The notes beneath the pieces were generated by a model, which saw only the letters and a program-made list of their open reading frames with translations, was not told the DNA's origin and searched no databases. DNA of 64,000 nt from Zerene cesonia (Eukaryota > Arthropoda > Insecta > Lepidoptera > Pieridae). A program made the position numbers and the translations under genes. Where the stretch lies: positions 5,651,990-5,715,989 of the forward strand of contig NC_052119.1 in assembly GCF_012273895.1 (NCBI RefSeq), written 5' to 3'. Below, piece by piece: positions 12,533 through 25,159 of the stretch (position 1 is the stretch's first letter; each line of letters begins with the position of its first letter).

Positions 12533-15049
12533 AAAATATTATACTACTTATATAAATCATTACATATATTTGAGTATGTAAACATTTAATTATAAAAATT
12601 TGTTAAATTGCCGTTTTACAGATCAAGCATGTGAAGAATATGTAAACTCAGCTTCATATAAAAATGCTAATATTCTTGCGAATATTGTCATCCTGATTAT
12701 AATACACAAAATTTTCAAGAAGCAACAACCAGAGGCAATTTTTTGAGTTTTCTCGGCTTATTTGGTTATCTAATAAAATATTACGAGCTTTCAGAAGTAC
12801 CCTCAAGCTGTCCCCTAGTGGCCATGCCTTACCTATTCAGTTATTGCCGTAAGCAATGTCTCAAATGTGTAAGAAGATAAAAATCTAAATATTGTAGCAT
12901 ATAGGTCTCTTGCACCTAATATTAGAGAAATCATTTCAATTTATATTGTGTTTATAACATATTGTACTGGTTTTTATTAAGAACATGACATGGATGTTAA
13001 CTTTCTCATTTAATTTTATTTTAGACTACAAAATACCACTGTTATATACAATGCTACATTTCTGTGGAAACAATAAACAGAAATATTGATTTAATTGTCA
13101 ATATCATAATGAAATACGAATCAGCCAGGTTAATATAAGCCAGATTGCTACTTATTTAGAACTATACAATATTATGCAATCTTTATCGTTTAACTGTACG
13201 AGTAATCACAATTGATGCCAAAATATTATACTATGAGTAAATAGAGAAGTAATTTTAGAGTTAATACAAAACAATAACCGTTACCTACCAGGCCGTTTCT
13301 CAGAAAATTAAATAACATGACGTCCGAAAAAGTTACTTATTGCGTCAAATAATTTTGGAGGGCGGTAAAAATGTGAGGGGATTTAAATTTAATTTTCGAA
13401 CTGGAACGTCGTGAAATATCCCCTGTGGCAGGTTCCAAGTTCAAATGTCGTGGAACAACATTTCTTAAAGTTCGGACAAAAAGTAAAATTAAAAATGGAA
13501 CATTTATATTATCCAATCATAAGCGCCCCCGCCCTTTGTAATGTTTATAATTTTATATGGTTCGCAATTGCCAGAGTACTTTTGGGTCTCTTATATCTAC
13601 TTTTAGCTTTGCTTTAATAAAACTTGTAATATTGCAACTTAGTAGTACAATGGTTTATATGTAACTTAATATAAACAACATGTATACTATAAATTCATGA
13701 TTACTGTCAGTTTTTAATAATACCTACATAAATGAAGAAAACATATAAAGTCATTTATCAGTATCAGTCATTTATCTATAGACAAAAAATGAGTGACAGA
13801 GGTGAATCTTTTTTAGCAAAAAAGTCCACGAACTATAAACAATTTTAAACTACCTTCAATCGATCATAGTCCGTTAATAAAACCCATATCAATCGTGTGT
13901 AAATTTTAAAACTATTCCGCAACTAATATATCATAATAAGATAAACAAAACAGTAAAGGTCCTCCCGTAGGGCCGCGACTTGTACCTAGTAATTAACAGG
14001 GTCTCCTCTGGGAGGGCCCGGTCCGGCTAACGTAATATATTATATGGCAGATGACAGTGCGAAGGGTTCGTTTTCAAGGATGATTATCGGGCCATGTAGA
14101 TTGTATGAAGAAAAATTTCTATTAGGATTTGCAGTAGACGAAAATAAATAAGCACGGCTGTAATAGCTGTTTATACTAATTTAGGGTGGTCGTTATGAGA
14201 GACAATAAGACAGAACAAAAATTAATAAATTCCTGGTATAGTTTTTAAGGATTTTGTATAGTACCTTTTACAAGAAGGACAGTAATTTGTGACTGGTAAG
14301 TGGACGAAATCGGAGAAAGGATCTTTATTGAATATAAAGGTTATTGAGGTTGTTGAATTAAATTAAATTGAAGGGTTATTGAATTGAAATGAAAATAATT
14401 TAGAACCTGAAAATATTTGTAAATAAAAAGGGACTACCTTAGTAATTACATTAGATGGGACGTTCATGACTGTGATTATGATGACATAGAATCAATTTAC
14501 CTAGTTCAGGGGTGTAAACCTACTGTGAGGCCTGAGGAGCGTGAGTTCTATCAAAATCTTAAAGGGACATATAAGTTTCTATTACGTACCTAAGTAGTGG
14601 CGATAATCGATACGACAAAACTGATATTATAGATTATTTATTATATTTTATTCATCCGTTGTAAATTAGAATATGTTTCCAAATTTGTAAAAGCTTGAAA
14701 ATTTTATTCACGAGTATTTATTTATAGATTCACTGAAGTAATGCCCACCAACTGTTTGCCATGTCTAGATTGATATCCTATGCAATTCGTAAAACTCGTA
14801 AGACGTTATTCATTTTATACGTTAAAGTAATCTGTATCATGTTTATGTCCATTAAAAATGGAAGCACATTAACTGACTTCGCGCAGACAATCTGCGCTTT
14901 ATTTAATTTTCATAGTTTATTGTTGTTTTACGAACGATATTATGACCGTCGGTGTTGTAGCGACACAGTACTTGGCGATTAATTCTTTAATGTTACATGA
15001 AAATGTTACGTTGACTTTTCGGATAAGTTTCAGCGTTGAATTATGGACT

Positions 15050-15230
15050 TTTTGACGTGACAACGTCTTAAATTAGGTTGCGGCTCGGAGTCACTCATGA
15101 AAAAGTGTAACGCCCGGTAACGTTACGATGAGTCACCGAACTATGATCGGTCCGCCGCGCGCGCAGCACTAGAGAATTAGGCGCATTGAATCGGCGCGTG
15201 CTTGTGTCTCTGTCTCTGTCTTTTTAGTAA
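15050..15230. promoter_or_regulatory. CpG-rich island, possible promoter or enhancer
   Basis: Contains GCCCGGTAACGTTACGATG, GGTCCGCCGCGCGCGCAGCA and a CTGTCTCTGTCT run. It is one of the most CG-rich pieces of the desert and is not a recognised repeat. An unannotated transcript start is possible, but no coding exon follows that I can support. Confidence 0.2.
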
Positions 15231-18200
15231 ACAAAATATATTTTCTATAGTTAAAATTTGTGCAATTCTTATTTTCATTCAATTCCTTGTTCCTATTGTG
15301 CAATTTAATAATATTCATATCAATAAATATTCTACCGAGAAAAAGACGTTGTCACGTAAAATCTTCGCCCGTAAAACCGACTTACAGGCAACCATTTTTC
15401 TGTTTTTGTTTCTTTGTTATTGCGTTCGGATCTAGCCTTCTTGTGTAAAACTTTGATATCGAATAGTCACCTTGTAGATATACACTTACCTACATTGAAA
15501 GGTGTTTTCCATACAAGATTTCTCCAGCAGTCCGAATTGAATCAAGATCAAATCAAATAATAAAATAGTATAAAAGCTCAGAATAATAATGTATAATAAT
15601 AAAACTACATCCTAACATAATACAATAGATGTATCACCTTTAAATCTTTCTTGACGTTTTTATAAGAGCTACAGTTTCACCCTTGTTACTTAGACTGAAT
15701 TACGAATTATTCGAGTACAGTTAGAAAAACAATGTGAATAATTATTTTTATAATGAAATTTATGACGCATTCTAGTTATGAAAGTATTAAAGTATTATTA
15801 TATGTAAATGTTTATTATTTATATATAATATGTTGTCTTTTATTCATTTTATATTTTGTCATCATAGAAATTAAAATTGAAATACTAAACCTAGATTGTT
15901 GTTGAATTAATAATTCGTGAATAAATTAAGTCTAAAATAAGTTTGAATAATTGCTTATGTGTGTGTATTTTTTATAGAACTCTATACCATTAAAACAGTT
16001 TTCCAATTGAAAAACGAATTTTATAAACGAAAAACTTCATTTAAAAATACTAATTGGACATATATCCTGATGTCCACAAATAGTGTTGACAAATAGCACA
16101 TTACATACGCGAGTAAAGAAGCAGCTATATGTTGGAAACAATATACTTATTGAAACAATATACATTTTGTTTTCCTCCCGTACATCGGTTCATCTCACGC
16201 CGTAACTAGCGTTTTTCACGCAAGTTTTATGCGCTATTATTCGTTAGGAGATATAAAAGTAATCCCGGTCGGTTTATGACCGGCCAGCTCGCCCGGACAA
16301 AATAAACCGTGTTGCAACCCCTTTATATTCTGTTCGACACTAAAATCACAGCTTATGTATTGTTTATTTACGCATTGCTTAGTGCTCGTTTCGCACTTGA
16401 CGTATATGGGAGGTGTCGGGTTTTATTGTGCTGTGAACATTTTTATAAGGATTGTATGAGCCAATTTGATTCGTTATACAGACTTGCTAGAAAGATTTTG
16501 TGGAGTAGGTATGGAGCGATGGGATTTTTTTTTTTAAATTAGTGAGTAAAAAGTAGAAATGACATTGTTTATGGTAGTTGGTAATACTCAAGCTCTGTGT
16601 GCGCGATCGGCATTATTAGGTATAACAACTTTACATTTCTGTTAAATATTTTTTTTCTTACGAGAAACTGATTTTGATGATGACTTGAATCTGAAAACAA
16701 TATCTTAGTTTGCTGCGATCTATTAAGGAACAGTTTGTGGAAGCGTCTTACTTAACAATTAATATCTTCACAAAACATAAAAGTTTCACTTACTTATACT
16801 AAATCCTTAATGTTAATCCCGGTTTCGCGAACCTCATTGCTGCATTTTGACACGAGAAACCTTCTACACAAAACCTGTACTTTTTCGTATAAAATACCAA
16901 TTATAATATTGTATTGATATTTATCGGTTTTAATCTGGATTCTTACAATCAACGTTTGTTCATCTGTCAACCCAAAGAATGGTTAAAACTGCAGACCTAC
17001 CATTGCCCAGTCTCGCAAAAGTACACAATATTAAACATTCACACACGTCGTATAAGTTTACTAGTAGAACGTAACTCACGGCAATCCAAAAGCCATTTTC
17101 TGTCATAAATAAAACAGCTCTCGAGCGCCCCATACCTTTCAATTTCTACATAGTCACTATATTCCCAGTTCAATACTAAACAACTGTCATTTTATTTTAT
17201 CACCAGGCTTTCGTAAACTCACTTGCTTGTGATAAATTTTAATGTTACGCGAAATATTGTCGTGTGTTCAGCGTTACTTGGTAGGGGTAAACGGGGCGAA
17301 TTGAGTGTCGCAAACCTTATTTGTGTACGCCTCAACGAAAGTGATATAATTACGAAGGGAATCTTATGACTTGAGTTTACTCACTGATCGTTATTACCAG
17401 AAGTGCGACATAGAATTAGTGCCCAATAAAATGTACATTCGTATTTTATATTTGTTTACAGCTATCGAGTTCATCGGAAGCTCGTAATATAATGATTTTC
17501 TACATACTGTATAGACATTATATTTTCTGAAACATGCACTGCACAAACGCGACTAATTCAATGACATTTTTTTCCGACGTGTCAGCAGCAGAGGGCATTC
17601 AAAGAAACTTCTTGAAAAATAACTAACAACCATTCTAGCGTAAAAACAAACACAACAAATCTATCTATTATTGTCCTGTACCATCTATCAACAGAGCTTT
17701 AGCGAACTATAATAAAAAATAAAAATAAAAATAATGACTGAATTCAACACTGGCTTCTGCAAAAATTACCTAAGTTACACTTCGCTTCTAAAGTAAATAA
17801 TGTTACAACACCAAATGTATCCACCCCATGCTCTGCAAGTCACTGATCTAAACTTCATACCGTTAAAAAGTTTATAAGGTACGAAAATAAAAAAAAAAAC
17901 AAATTGTCTTCTATGTACCTACAAATTGTTAACCATACTTTTTTAACTACCAGAATCAAAACCTCAGGGATCGCATAAAATTATGCAAGCCGCTCTTTGT
18001 TAAGGGTAACCCATTGTAAAAGTGTCTTTTAACAAACTCTTAAAACTTTTAAACTCCGTCCTGTTTCAAATCTCGGATCGCTCTCTGGAGATTTTCCATA
18101 AAAAATTAAAGGCACACAAAGTCAAAGAATAAGAAAATGTTTCCTTTACAAGAGTACGTAAACATTTAAGATACGCAGTGAACTATATTATAAAGCGCAT

Positions 18201-18479
18201 TTATTGTCAAATACAAATCCTGTTCTTCGTTAAGCGAAATAAAATCAATATCAATAACATAAAATTAAAAACTTTCTTTGCGTCTTTGTTTGCTCGATAT
18301 ATACGGGTAGGCGTAAAAATTTTGCTTATATAATAGTTCCAACTTTAACAAATTCAAATCTTAACATAACTCTACAAAATTTAAAAACTATCAATTTATC
18401 AAATAAACAACCTACATTCCTATTTAAAACATCGCCTAATGAAGTAGATACTCGTGCTAATAAATAATTAATTCAGAAC

Positions 18480-18850
18480 CGCCAAAATTTGTTTAACAAT
18501 GACATTTTAATGAGATGTCGTACGACAGCGAAATTGCGGGGCTTAAGTAATTCATGTTGAATTCATTAAGTTTGAAAAGGTGCCGTAACTAGGTGTCTTA
18601 ATAATATAATCCTTACAGGATTGGCCAATTAAAATGTTGCCAACGACTTTTTAAATATTCACCGCGGTAAGGGTTAAGGAGGCCTAAAAACGAAATTTTC
18701 CCTACTTCTGCCACACTCTCGGGAGCTTTATGCGGAAATAATGACATTTAGGCGTCAATCAAAAAGTTTGTTGAAAGTTTTATGCCGAAAAAGGCTTAGG
18801 TCGTCGATAAATTAAATTCGGTGTGGCATTTTTGGAGGTACTGGTAATTT
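18480..18850. promoter_or_regulatory. Possible conserved non-coding element
   Basis: A 370-bp block of even composition with no repeat landmarks and no coding frame, containing CACCGCGGTAAGGGTTAAGG and several AATTAA-type cores. It resembles non-repetitive regulatory blocks of gene deserts. This rests on appearance alone. Confidence 0.18.
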
Positions 18851-19913
18851 AATATATTGTAGTGATGTAACACTAAATCAAGTAAATACAGCTTAACATA
18901 AAAACACTTAACATTTAAAATAATATGCAATCGCATGATCTTAATTGTGAAAGTATTTTACCTATTTATTTCTTAAACGTTTCCATTCACTAGCGTTTTA
19001 GCGTAGCGTTTTCATTCTGAGGCGTTTTAATCGAAGTTCCTCTTAGAAGAAATTTTAAATAAGTTTTATATACTAAATTTATATTTTAACCTCATTTTAT
19101 ATCACAGACATACCAATAAAGTCAACCATCCCAGAACAGAAAATATATGGGAGTAGCCTGTTTAGAATTATAAAGCATTTGTTGTAAAAGTAACGATTTA
19201 TTAATATTTATAGAAATTATCAGGTAATACACTATTTTATGTAGATACTTACTGAACAATATAAAAATGGATGAACATTATCTAATTTTAAAAATGAAGT
19301 AATACAATATATTCTTAATACGCTGTTAGAAAAAATTAAGTAGAGTATGTTCTAAAGGTTAAAATTTGGACAATAATTTACATGTAGATCTAACACATTG
19401 ACCATGGTACACCATGAATGGAACAATATAAAATACAAACCAGTGCGACTCCACAACTTTGTTGAAATAGCCAAGGGAGCGCCGTGGACAGACGGACTGG
19501 CAACTTGTAATATTTTCATTAAATTTCCCATTTCCCCGCTCTACGTGCTTTGGATAGTCTCATCTTCCAAGATAATACCAGACTCGATCAGACCAGATCC
19601 GCCTACACTTTGTTTATCTTGTTAACTTCATTCGTTATTTAAATGATCCTTGGCATCATTCTCTTTTCGTCATTGTGAATGATATTCACAATAAATAATG
19701 TATGAAAACAGACGTCAAAACCTGTTAATAAGGCTATCAGGGATATTATCCGCGAGTGGTTCAATTGGCTTTTCACATTATGTGCGACATTCCTAAAACA
19801 TTTCTGATTAAATAGCAAAAAAAAATATTACGTTTTAAAATGTAAAGCGATCTTAAGAAAAAATAAAGGTCATTAATTATGTAGGTTTAAATTGAGTATT
19901 AACCATGATTAAA

Positions 19914-20097
19914 GTGGGAGTGGAGCACGCTTCACCACGAATTGATCCAGTTCGCATCGAGGAGAGAACCACATCCCCACAGAAGATCGACGCAAGCGCT
20001 ACTGGTTATCGTGTAATGACTTTTACTCACGCTTCCGAGTCGATTCCGTAAGCCCTTCGCCAATCCTTTCCTTATCCTTTATCCCATAAAGTAATGG
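19914..20097 (+). mobile_element. SINE-like element (ATCAGGCGAACC family), head part
   Basis: Starts GTGGGAGTGGAGCACGCTTC and continues with CCACATCCCCACAGAAGATCG and CAATCCTTTCCTTATCC, matching the fuller copies at 62232-62543 and 32393-32699. The tail motif is missing because a different element follows at 20098. Confidence 0.6.
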
Positions 20098-20213
20098 CGG
20101 AACAAAGTTATGCACGAAATTTATCAAGATTTCCTATATGCCCGACGCATACTCATAGCAACACTCAAGGAAAGACGACTTCGCTGGCTAGGTCACATAT
20201 ATCGGAAGAACCC
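20098..20213 (+). pseudogene. Non-LTR retrotransposon (LINE) fragment, C-terminal end of the reverse transcriptase ORF
   Basis: The plus frame at 20173-20211 reads RRLRWLGHIYRKN, close to the LRWLGHV-type motif found near the C-terminus of many insect non-LTR retrotransposon polyproteins. Only about 35 codons of related-looking sequence remain, so this is a dead relic. It lies between a SINE head (19914-20097) and a SINE tail on the other strand (20250-20400), suggesting nested insertions. The clade cannot be set from such a short piece. Confidence 0.6.
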
Positions 20214-20249
20214 TATGCTATATTATATGGTATTTATGTCGTTTTTATT

Positions 20250-20400
20250 TATGACATCCTCGGTAATGGAACTGGTGGGTCGCCTGATGGTAAGTAAGCG
20301 CTACCACCGCTCATGAACATTTGGAGAGCCTTAAGGTCGATATCAGACCTTACGCCTCCACAAATGGATGGTCGATTTTAAATTGCAAAGGGATTAGGAC
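20250..20400 (-). mobile_element. SINE-like element (ATCAGGCGAACC family), tail part, reversed
   Basis: On the minus strand it reads GCGGTGGTAGCGCTTACTTA then CCATCAGGCGACCCACCAG, the tail shared with the copies at 32393-32699, 34973-35189 and 62232-62543. Further upstream the match weakens (GGCGTAAGGTCTGATATCG). Confidence 0.55.
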
Positions 20401-20439
20401 CAGAGGAATATAGGAATGGGAAGTGTAAGGAAAATTATA

Positions 20440-20745
20440 CGGGCCTACGGAGACTAACCATAGCGACATATACTTTCATTTAAAATGAACGTACCTGAGT
20501 ACTACGCGAGCAATAGTGAGATATGGATATGGATCAGAATTACTTGAAGGTTAAACCTTCAAGGAATTACAAAAGCCACGACCAGACCTGCCATTCTAAT
20601 AATTGCCTGAAAGAAGAAAAAAATTCACGATCATTTAAAATTAGCAGGGGGCTACATAGCCATCGCAAGAAATGCAGTAGACCCCACTATCCTACAAAGA
20701 TTGTCTGAAATAGACCCGGGAGGCCAATGATGATGATACCTTAAA
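20440..20745 (+). mobile_element. Probable 3' remainder of a LINE
   Basis: This follows the reversed SINE tail and ends in CGGGAGGCCAATGATGATGAT, a short (GAT)n tail of the kind found at lepidopteran retroposon 3' ends. It may be the 3' end of the LINE represented at 20098-20213, separated by the SINE insertion. The coding remnant is degraded. Confidence 0.35.
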
Positions 20746-21150
20746 AGAATAGAATAGAAATTTATTTGCCACCACTTAAAATATAATATACTTACATATA
20801 AAACAAAATATGAAAACAGTAATAGTGTCAAAAGGGGGAGCCCCATCAGTAAAGCAGTAACCATTTTAAGAATAAAATGTATTACTGCACTGATTTTCAG
20901 AGGAGACCTCGTGACTGTACGTAACGTAGACGTAATGATTCAGCAAAAGCGCGCAACCCATCTGCAGACGTCATTTAAGAGCATGAAAAATAGATAGTGG
21001 TCGATTGTCAGACCTTCCCGTTCGCCGTTTCGGAGAATTATGGATATGTATGGAGATTATAGAAAAGGATATCATATTATTAAATTCCTAATGTTACATA
21101 AACGTTAAAATAGCAAGGAAAATATACCTAATTTTCATCACTATTATCAA

Positions 21151-21223
21151 GCCTCGGTGGCGCAGTAGGCAGCGCGTAAGTCTCATAATCTTAAGGTCGT
21201 GAGTTCGAGCCTCACCCGGGGCA
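21151..21223 (+). tRNA. tRNA-Met (CAT), elongator type
   Basis: A complete 73-base cloverleaf without CCA. The acceptor stem GCCTCGG pairs with CCGGGGC (one T-G pair), followed by discriminator A at 21223. The D arm is GCGC-AGTAGGCA-GCGC. The anticodon arm is TAAGT-CTCATAA-TCTTA with anticodon CAT at 21184-21186, and the T arm is GTGAG-TTCGAGC-CTCAC. The internal A box (TGGCGCAGTAGG) and B box (GTTCGAGCC) are intact. The U31-U39 mismatch in the anticodon stem is also usual in animal elongator tRNA-Met; the D arm and GCCTCGG acceptor separate it from initiator tRNA. A T-run follows directly. It delivers methionine to internal AUG codons. It looks functional and stands alone in the desert. Confidence 0.95.
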
Positions 21224-21225
21224 TA

Positions 21226-21231
21226 TTTTTT
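21226..21231 (+). terminator. RNA polymerase III T-run terminator
   Basis: Six T residues begin three bases after the discriminator base of the tRNA-Met gene, with a further T5 block from 21236. Four or more T on the coding strand suffice to stop Pol III. Confidence 0.85.
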
Positions 21232-22307
21232 GTTGTTTTTTGTTTTACATTTAAATCAATAAAATTTTAAAATATGATGTAAATTATACCTATTCTAATT
21301 TATTTTACTTGAAATAAATCATTTAAATTTTGAAGTAAATGTTGCAAATTATCTTCTTCTTGTGAAATTATTACTACCATAGCCATCTCTTGTAAGAACG
21401 AATAATCATAGTCACAGGATTCACGCCATCTATTGATTATTAACTTTTCATCGTATATTTGAAAGCAAAAACAACAACAACAAATGTTGTATTTTATTTA
21501 ACTTAATTAACTTTTGTATTATGATCATAAAAATCTTGGATAAAGTAAAACATAAAACAATGAAAATTTCCACTTCCTAAATTGAATATAACGCCATCTA
21601 TAAATTTATATCGGACCTATGACAAAGCATTGAACTGCATCACAGCAACTTTTCAAAAGTATAGTTAGTTCATGTATAAAACGATAGATGGCACTAAAAA
21701 CACGAACGCAAAATTTTAACTTATTCATTCTAATATATTACTTTTTTCCCGACATTATTCAAAACAATATTTCATTTTTTTTAAAGTAATGGTTGTAAGG
21801 CAAGGAAATTAAAAGTTTATTGGTGCATTGTTTTGAATGCCATCACGAACTATTTTTTCAAATCACAGATAACATAATATATACTAGGTGCAAGTTAAGG
21901 TCGCTAGATTTTACATTCATATTGGAATTATAAACTTGCTCCCAGAAAAGGATAAACTCTCTTCTTTTATATACTATATCGTCTGCCTCGTTGCTAGGTA
22001 TATAACTAACTGTGATATCCCTATATTTATAAAATAGTTACGATATAAACTCATTTATCTGCTGCAAGCTACTTGTAACCAACAGATACATGTTATCACC
22101 ATGGAAACAGTATTAATAAGAAAATATTATGTATTATTTGAAATTAAGAAAGTACATAGTACCTACTAATTAGCTAGTTACTTGTTTCTTTCATGTCTGC
22201 CAACTTATTTTTTTAATAAATATTTAAAATAATTTTATTTTTGTAATGATAAATTTAATTAATTTCCTCAAAATCTTCATCGCATTTATAATATTGTTGT
22301 GTAGGTC

Positions 22308-22329
22308 TATACCTACACATATGTGTAGG
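22308..22329. repeat. Perfect 9-bp inverted repeat
   Basis: TGTGTAGGT, loop CTAT, ACCTACACA. A further TGTGTAGG follows at once. Short and AT-flanked, with no identified function. Confidence 0.7.
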
Positions 22330-22380
22330 CATATATTTATTGTATCGTAAAAAGTAAAAAAAATGTGCATTAAAATATAT

Positions 22381-22395
22381 TTATTATTATTATTA
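22381..22395. repeat. (TTA)n microsatellite
   Basis: Five TTA units followed by a T-run. Confidence 0.8.
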
Positions 22396-24994
22396 TTTTT
22401 TTTAATTCAACGCAATGTACAGTAGAACATAACAATTATATTATAATAATAAGTATCTTAAAACGCAAAATATTATAATATGTAGGTACATTGTACAATG
22501 GTATAATTTAATTAAATACTGTATTAACATACAGAACGCGTGATCGACACACACGGATGAACTTAATTCTATGTTATTAAATCATTATGTTTTCAATTTA
22601 ACAACAACAGCAAAGGTCGGTCAAATAATATAATCATATAACCCTTCACAAAAAAATATTGACATAATTCTTAAGTTTACGATTAGACACGAAGGTTCAA
22701 GAATTAAACACATGTTTTTATTGAATTTATGAGATTTGTATAATTATTTTTTATAGATGTTACAGTTTTAAACGATGTCTGTACGTATAAATCTGTATGT
22801 ATTTTATTTATTTACTCAACCAAATTGTAAAATGTTCTGTATAGTAATATGCCTGATATGAATTTTCCTTATATTATGTGCATTAGAATGTAAACGTAAA
22901 TCTGTTTCATTCATAAGAATGTAATGCATAGGAGACCGACAGTAGTGACGAAGCACCCCTAAATATCAAATTATACCCCCTTTACGTGGGTGCCGCCTCA
23001 GAGCTATTAAGAGCTGATTTATATCACATCATTGAGAGCATTGATTAGTCACGGATACCACTTTTAAAACACGTGGCAAAAAATCTTATAACGAAAACGC
23101 TTTTTTGCTGACGGTGAACAATTTTCTAGACAATTTTTCTTGTAAGTTAAATGATTTGAGCTTTTGAGAAACGACGCAGTGGTGGATTTTGAATTGAGCT
23201 ATATAAAAACGTATGCAATAAAAATGTCATGACAACAGCTAACAGTTAAGTAGATGTTTCTTAAAGCAGGAATAAGTATACAAATTACCATGATTATGAA
23301 TTAATAATATATATTAGTATAAATTAATAATTATAAATTTTGTAAGATTTTATTGTAATTTTTGTAAATTTAATGAAATGCGTAGGAAAGTATGAAATAT
23401 TCCAATAAATTATAACAAATTGCCCTTTTATTAATATTCAGACCGTAAAATTATCGATTTATTAAAATGCACTCATCTTATTCAGCGCAGTTATACAAAC
23501 GTTGCCGCCAAAGTTCATATGGTTGGAACAAAAAAGGAATAGAGTATCCAGTAGATATTATTCAATCAGTCACCTCTTTTGGCCAGTAAATCGTTGCGAA
23601 ATATCAAACATTATTACATGGACATGAATCAAAAGTGAGCCAATTACCATCTTAACAACAGAAAATTATAAGTAATTTTTTAATTTATTTACTTTGTTTA
23701 AAGTTTCTATTGATATTTAATAAACATTATAATATATGCCAAATAGATTTTAGAGCTGGATTATTTTCTGTACGAAAAATAGTAGGTATAAGGGTGAAAT
23801 GAAACAAGGAATTCAATAAATGAAATATACATTTAGAAACAACAAATCACTGCGACTCCATAGTTTCTTTGATATGAGCCGAACTAAATTAAGTTATCAA
23901 CTTTGATAAAATACATTGTCTTTACTTTTTTTACGATACGTGTTTAATAGTCAATTAATGAAGGTGCTTGCTACCTGCGTCGCTTTTATCCCAAATTGAT
24001 TGCGAAGGTAGGCCTAAGATTCATTTTAATATCGCGATAACTTAAATAAGGACACACACTGACGAAGCGGTTTTAATACGTTTTTTTACAATTCTTTATA
24101 TACATTTGAGGGTAGTTTATATAATTCATCGTCGGTCTACATATTATCAATTCTACCACAGTTCGGTAAAAGAAAACATCGTTGGAATCTAGCGAGTCCT
24201 AAGACTAACCAGACTTCACTCACGTCTCAGATGTCCATGTAGAAGGAACAATATTTTCTAATAATTTTCTTCTACAAAAAAGCTCACTGACTTTCCTGGA
24301 GTGAGGCACTAATCCAGATTTTAAAATTCAACTCTGAGGTCGCTTGTTTCTTCTTATTTGGACCTAAGACAAAATTGCAGCAAAGTTAATTTTATATACA
24401 AGTATTCTACATATTATATTCGTATTTGTGTTATAATTCGTATGTCACGTATTACTTTCATTATGTTTTTGATGTTATCAGATTTATTCTGTGTGTTCTG
24501 AAATTGAACAACAAAGTTTTATAAAAAAAAAAATTAGAGGTCTGAAATTCAATAACTTTTATTGAACATTTATTTCGCATATAACATGAAACAATTAAAT
24601 ATCTACAGTCTACCCAAATGTTGGTTATTATTTTTCATAGTCTGCACTTACGATATTAACAATTTCCAAGTGCATGTAACCGCCTTGTAATTACAAAGTA
24701 ACCAATCACCTCGTTATTACCCCTACGAATTACAAAACCTATATTTTTCTCACAAATCAACGTACTAAATACCTCACAATTACAGTCAGGGTAATATTGT
24801 ATTGTAAGCGATATCAATTTACATCGAGATTCCCTATAATTATCGAGTTTTGTTCAACGAGGTTTTCTTAAGGAATAAATATAAAAGATATGGTGGATTA
24901 GCTAATAACAGATGAAAATCTCACAAAGTATTACAAATTATTGCTTCATACATTCATTACTTAATTTTTAGTTTTATATCATTAAAATGCTTTA

Positions 24995-25159
24995 TGAATG
25001 AAAAATTTTAGAAGATTAGAAAAAAAATTGATCACGAGGCGGTATTCGAACCCGCACCTTTTGTGAGAGGCTAGGCGTTGCTACGGTATGGCAACAGACA
25101 CAGGTTCGAATCCCGCCTCGTGATCAATTTTTTTCTATTCTTACAAAATTTAACATTCA
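24995..25159. mobile_element. Foldback/MITE-like element with tRNA-like arms
   Basis: The two arms are inverted copies about 60 bp long. The inner 34 bp of each arm (left about 25019-25052, right about 25102-25136) differ at one position; the outer parts differ at a few. The possible target duplication is TTA at 24992-24994 and 25160-25162. Each arm, read toward the outside, holds GGTTCGAAT-type B-box sequence, then CCGCCTCGTGATCA and a T-run, i.e. the look of a tRNA 3' half with a Pol III terminator. Between the arms, GTTGC and GCAAC form a small inner stem. It is not a normal tRNA, as there is no cloverleaf 5' half. Confidence 0.7.

Larger units (their letters stand above)
10850..19913. other. 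Long non-coding stretch of the gene desert
   Basis: No supported gene over 9 kb. One repeat fragment (12446-12532) and several GC-richer islands are listed separately. A small hairpin, CCGGTC at 16265-16270 with GACCGG at 16278-16283, lies in a locally GC-richer patch. Open frames of 60-80 codons occur on both strands without domains or splice partners. Confidence 0.55.
21240..24994. other. Non-coding AT-rich stretch after the tRNA gene
   Basis: No gene supported. It contains three CGCCATCTAT words (two direct near 21425 and 21590, one reversed near 21683), a 9-bp hairpin and a (TTA)n run. The block 22925-23060 is somewhat GC-richer (TTTACGTGGGTGCCGCCTC) with no known identity. Confidence 0.5.

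Noticed and set aside
16309..16542. Possible small hydrophobic protein of 77 codons with a preceding GC-richer patch
   Set aside because: No signal for a real start, no homology recognised, and it ends in a T-run; chance open frame is more likely.
25021..25130. A tRNA gene on either strand
   Set aside because: Only a T-arm and acceptor-like 3' half exist on each strand; no D arm or anticodon arm can be drawn, so it was called an inverted-repeat element.
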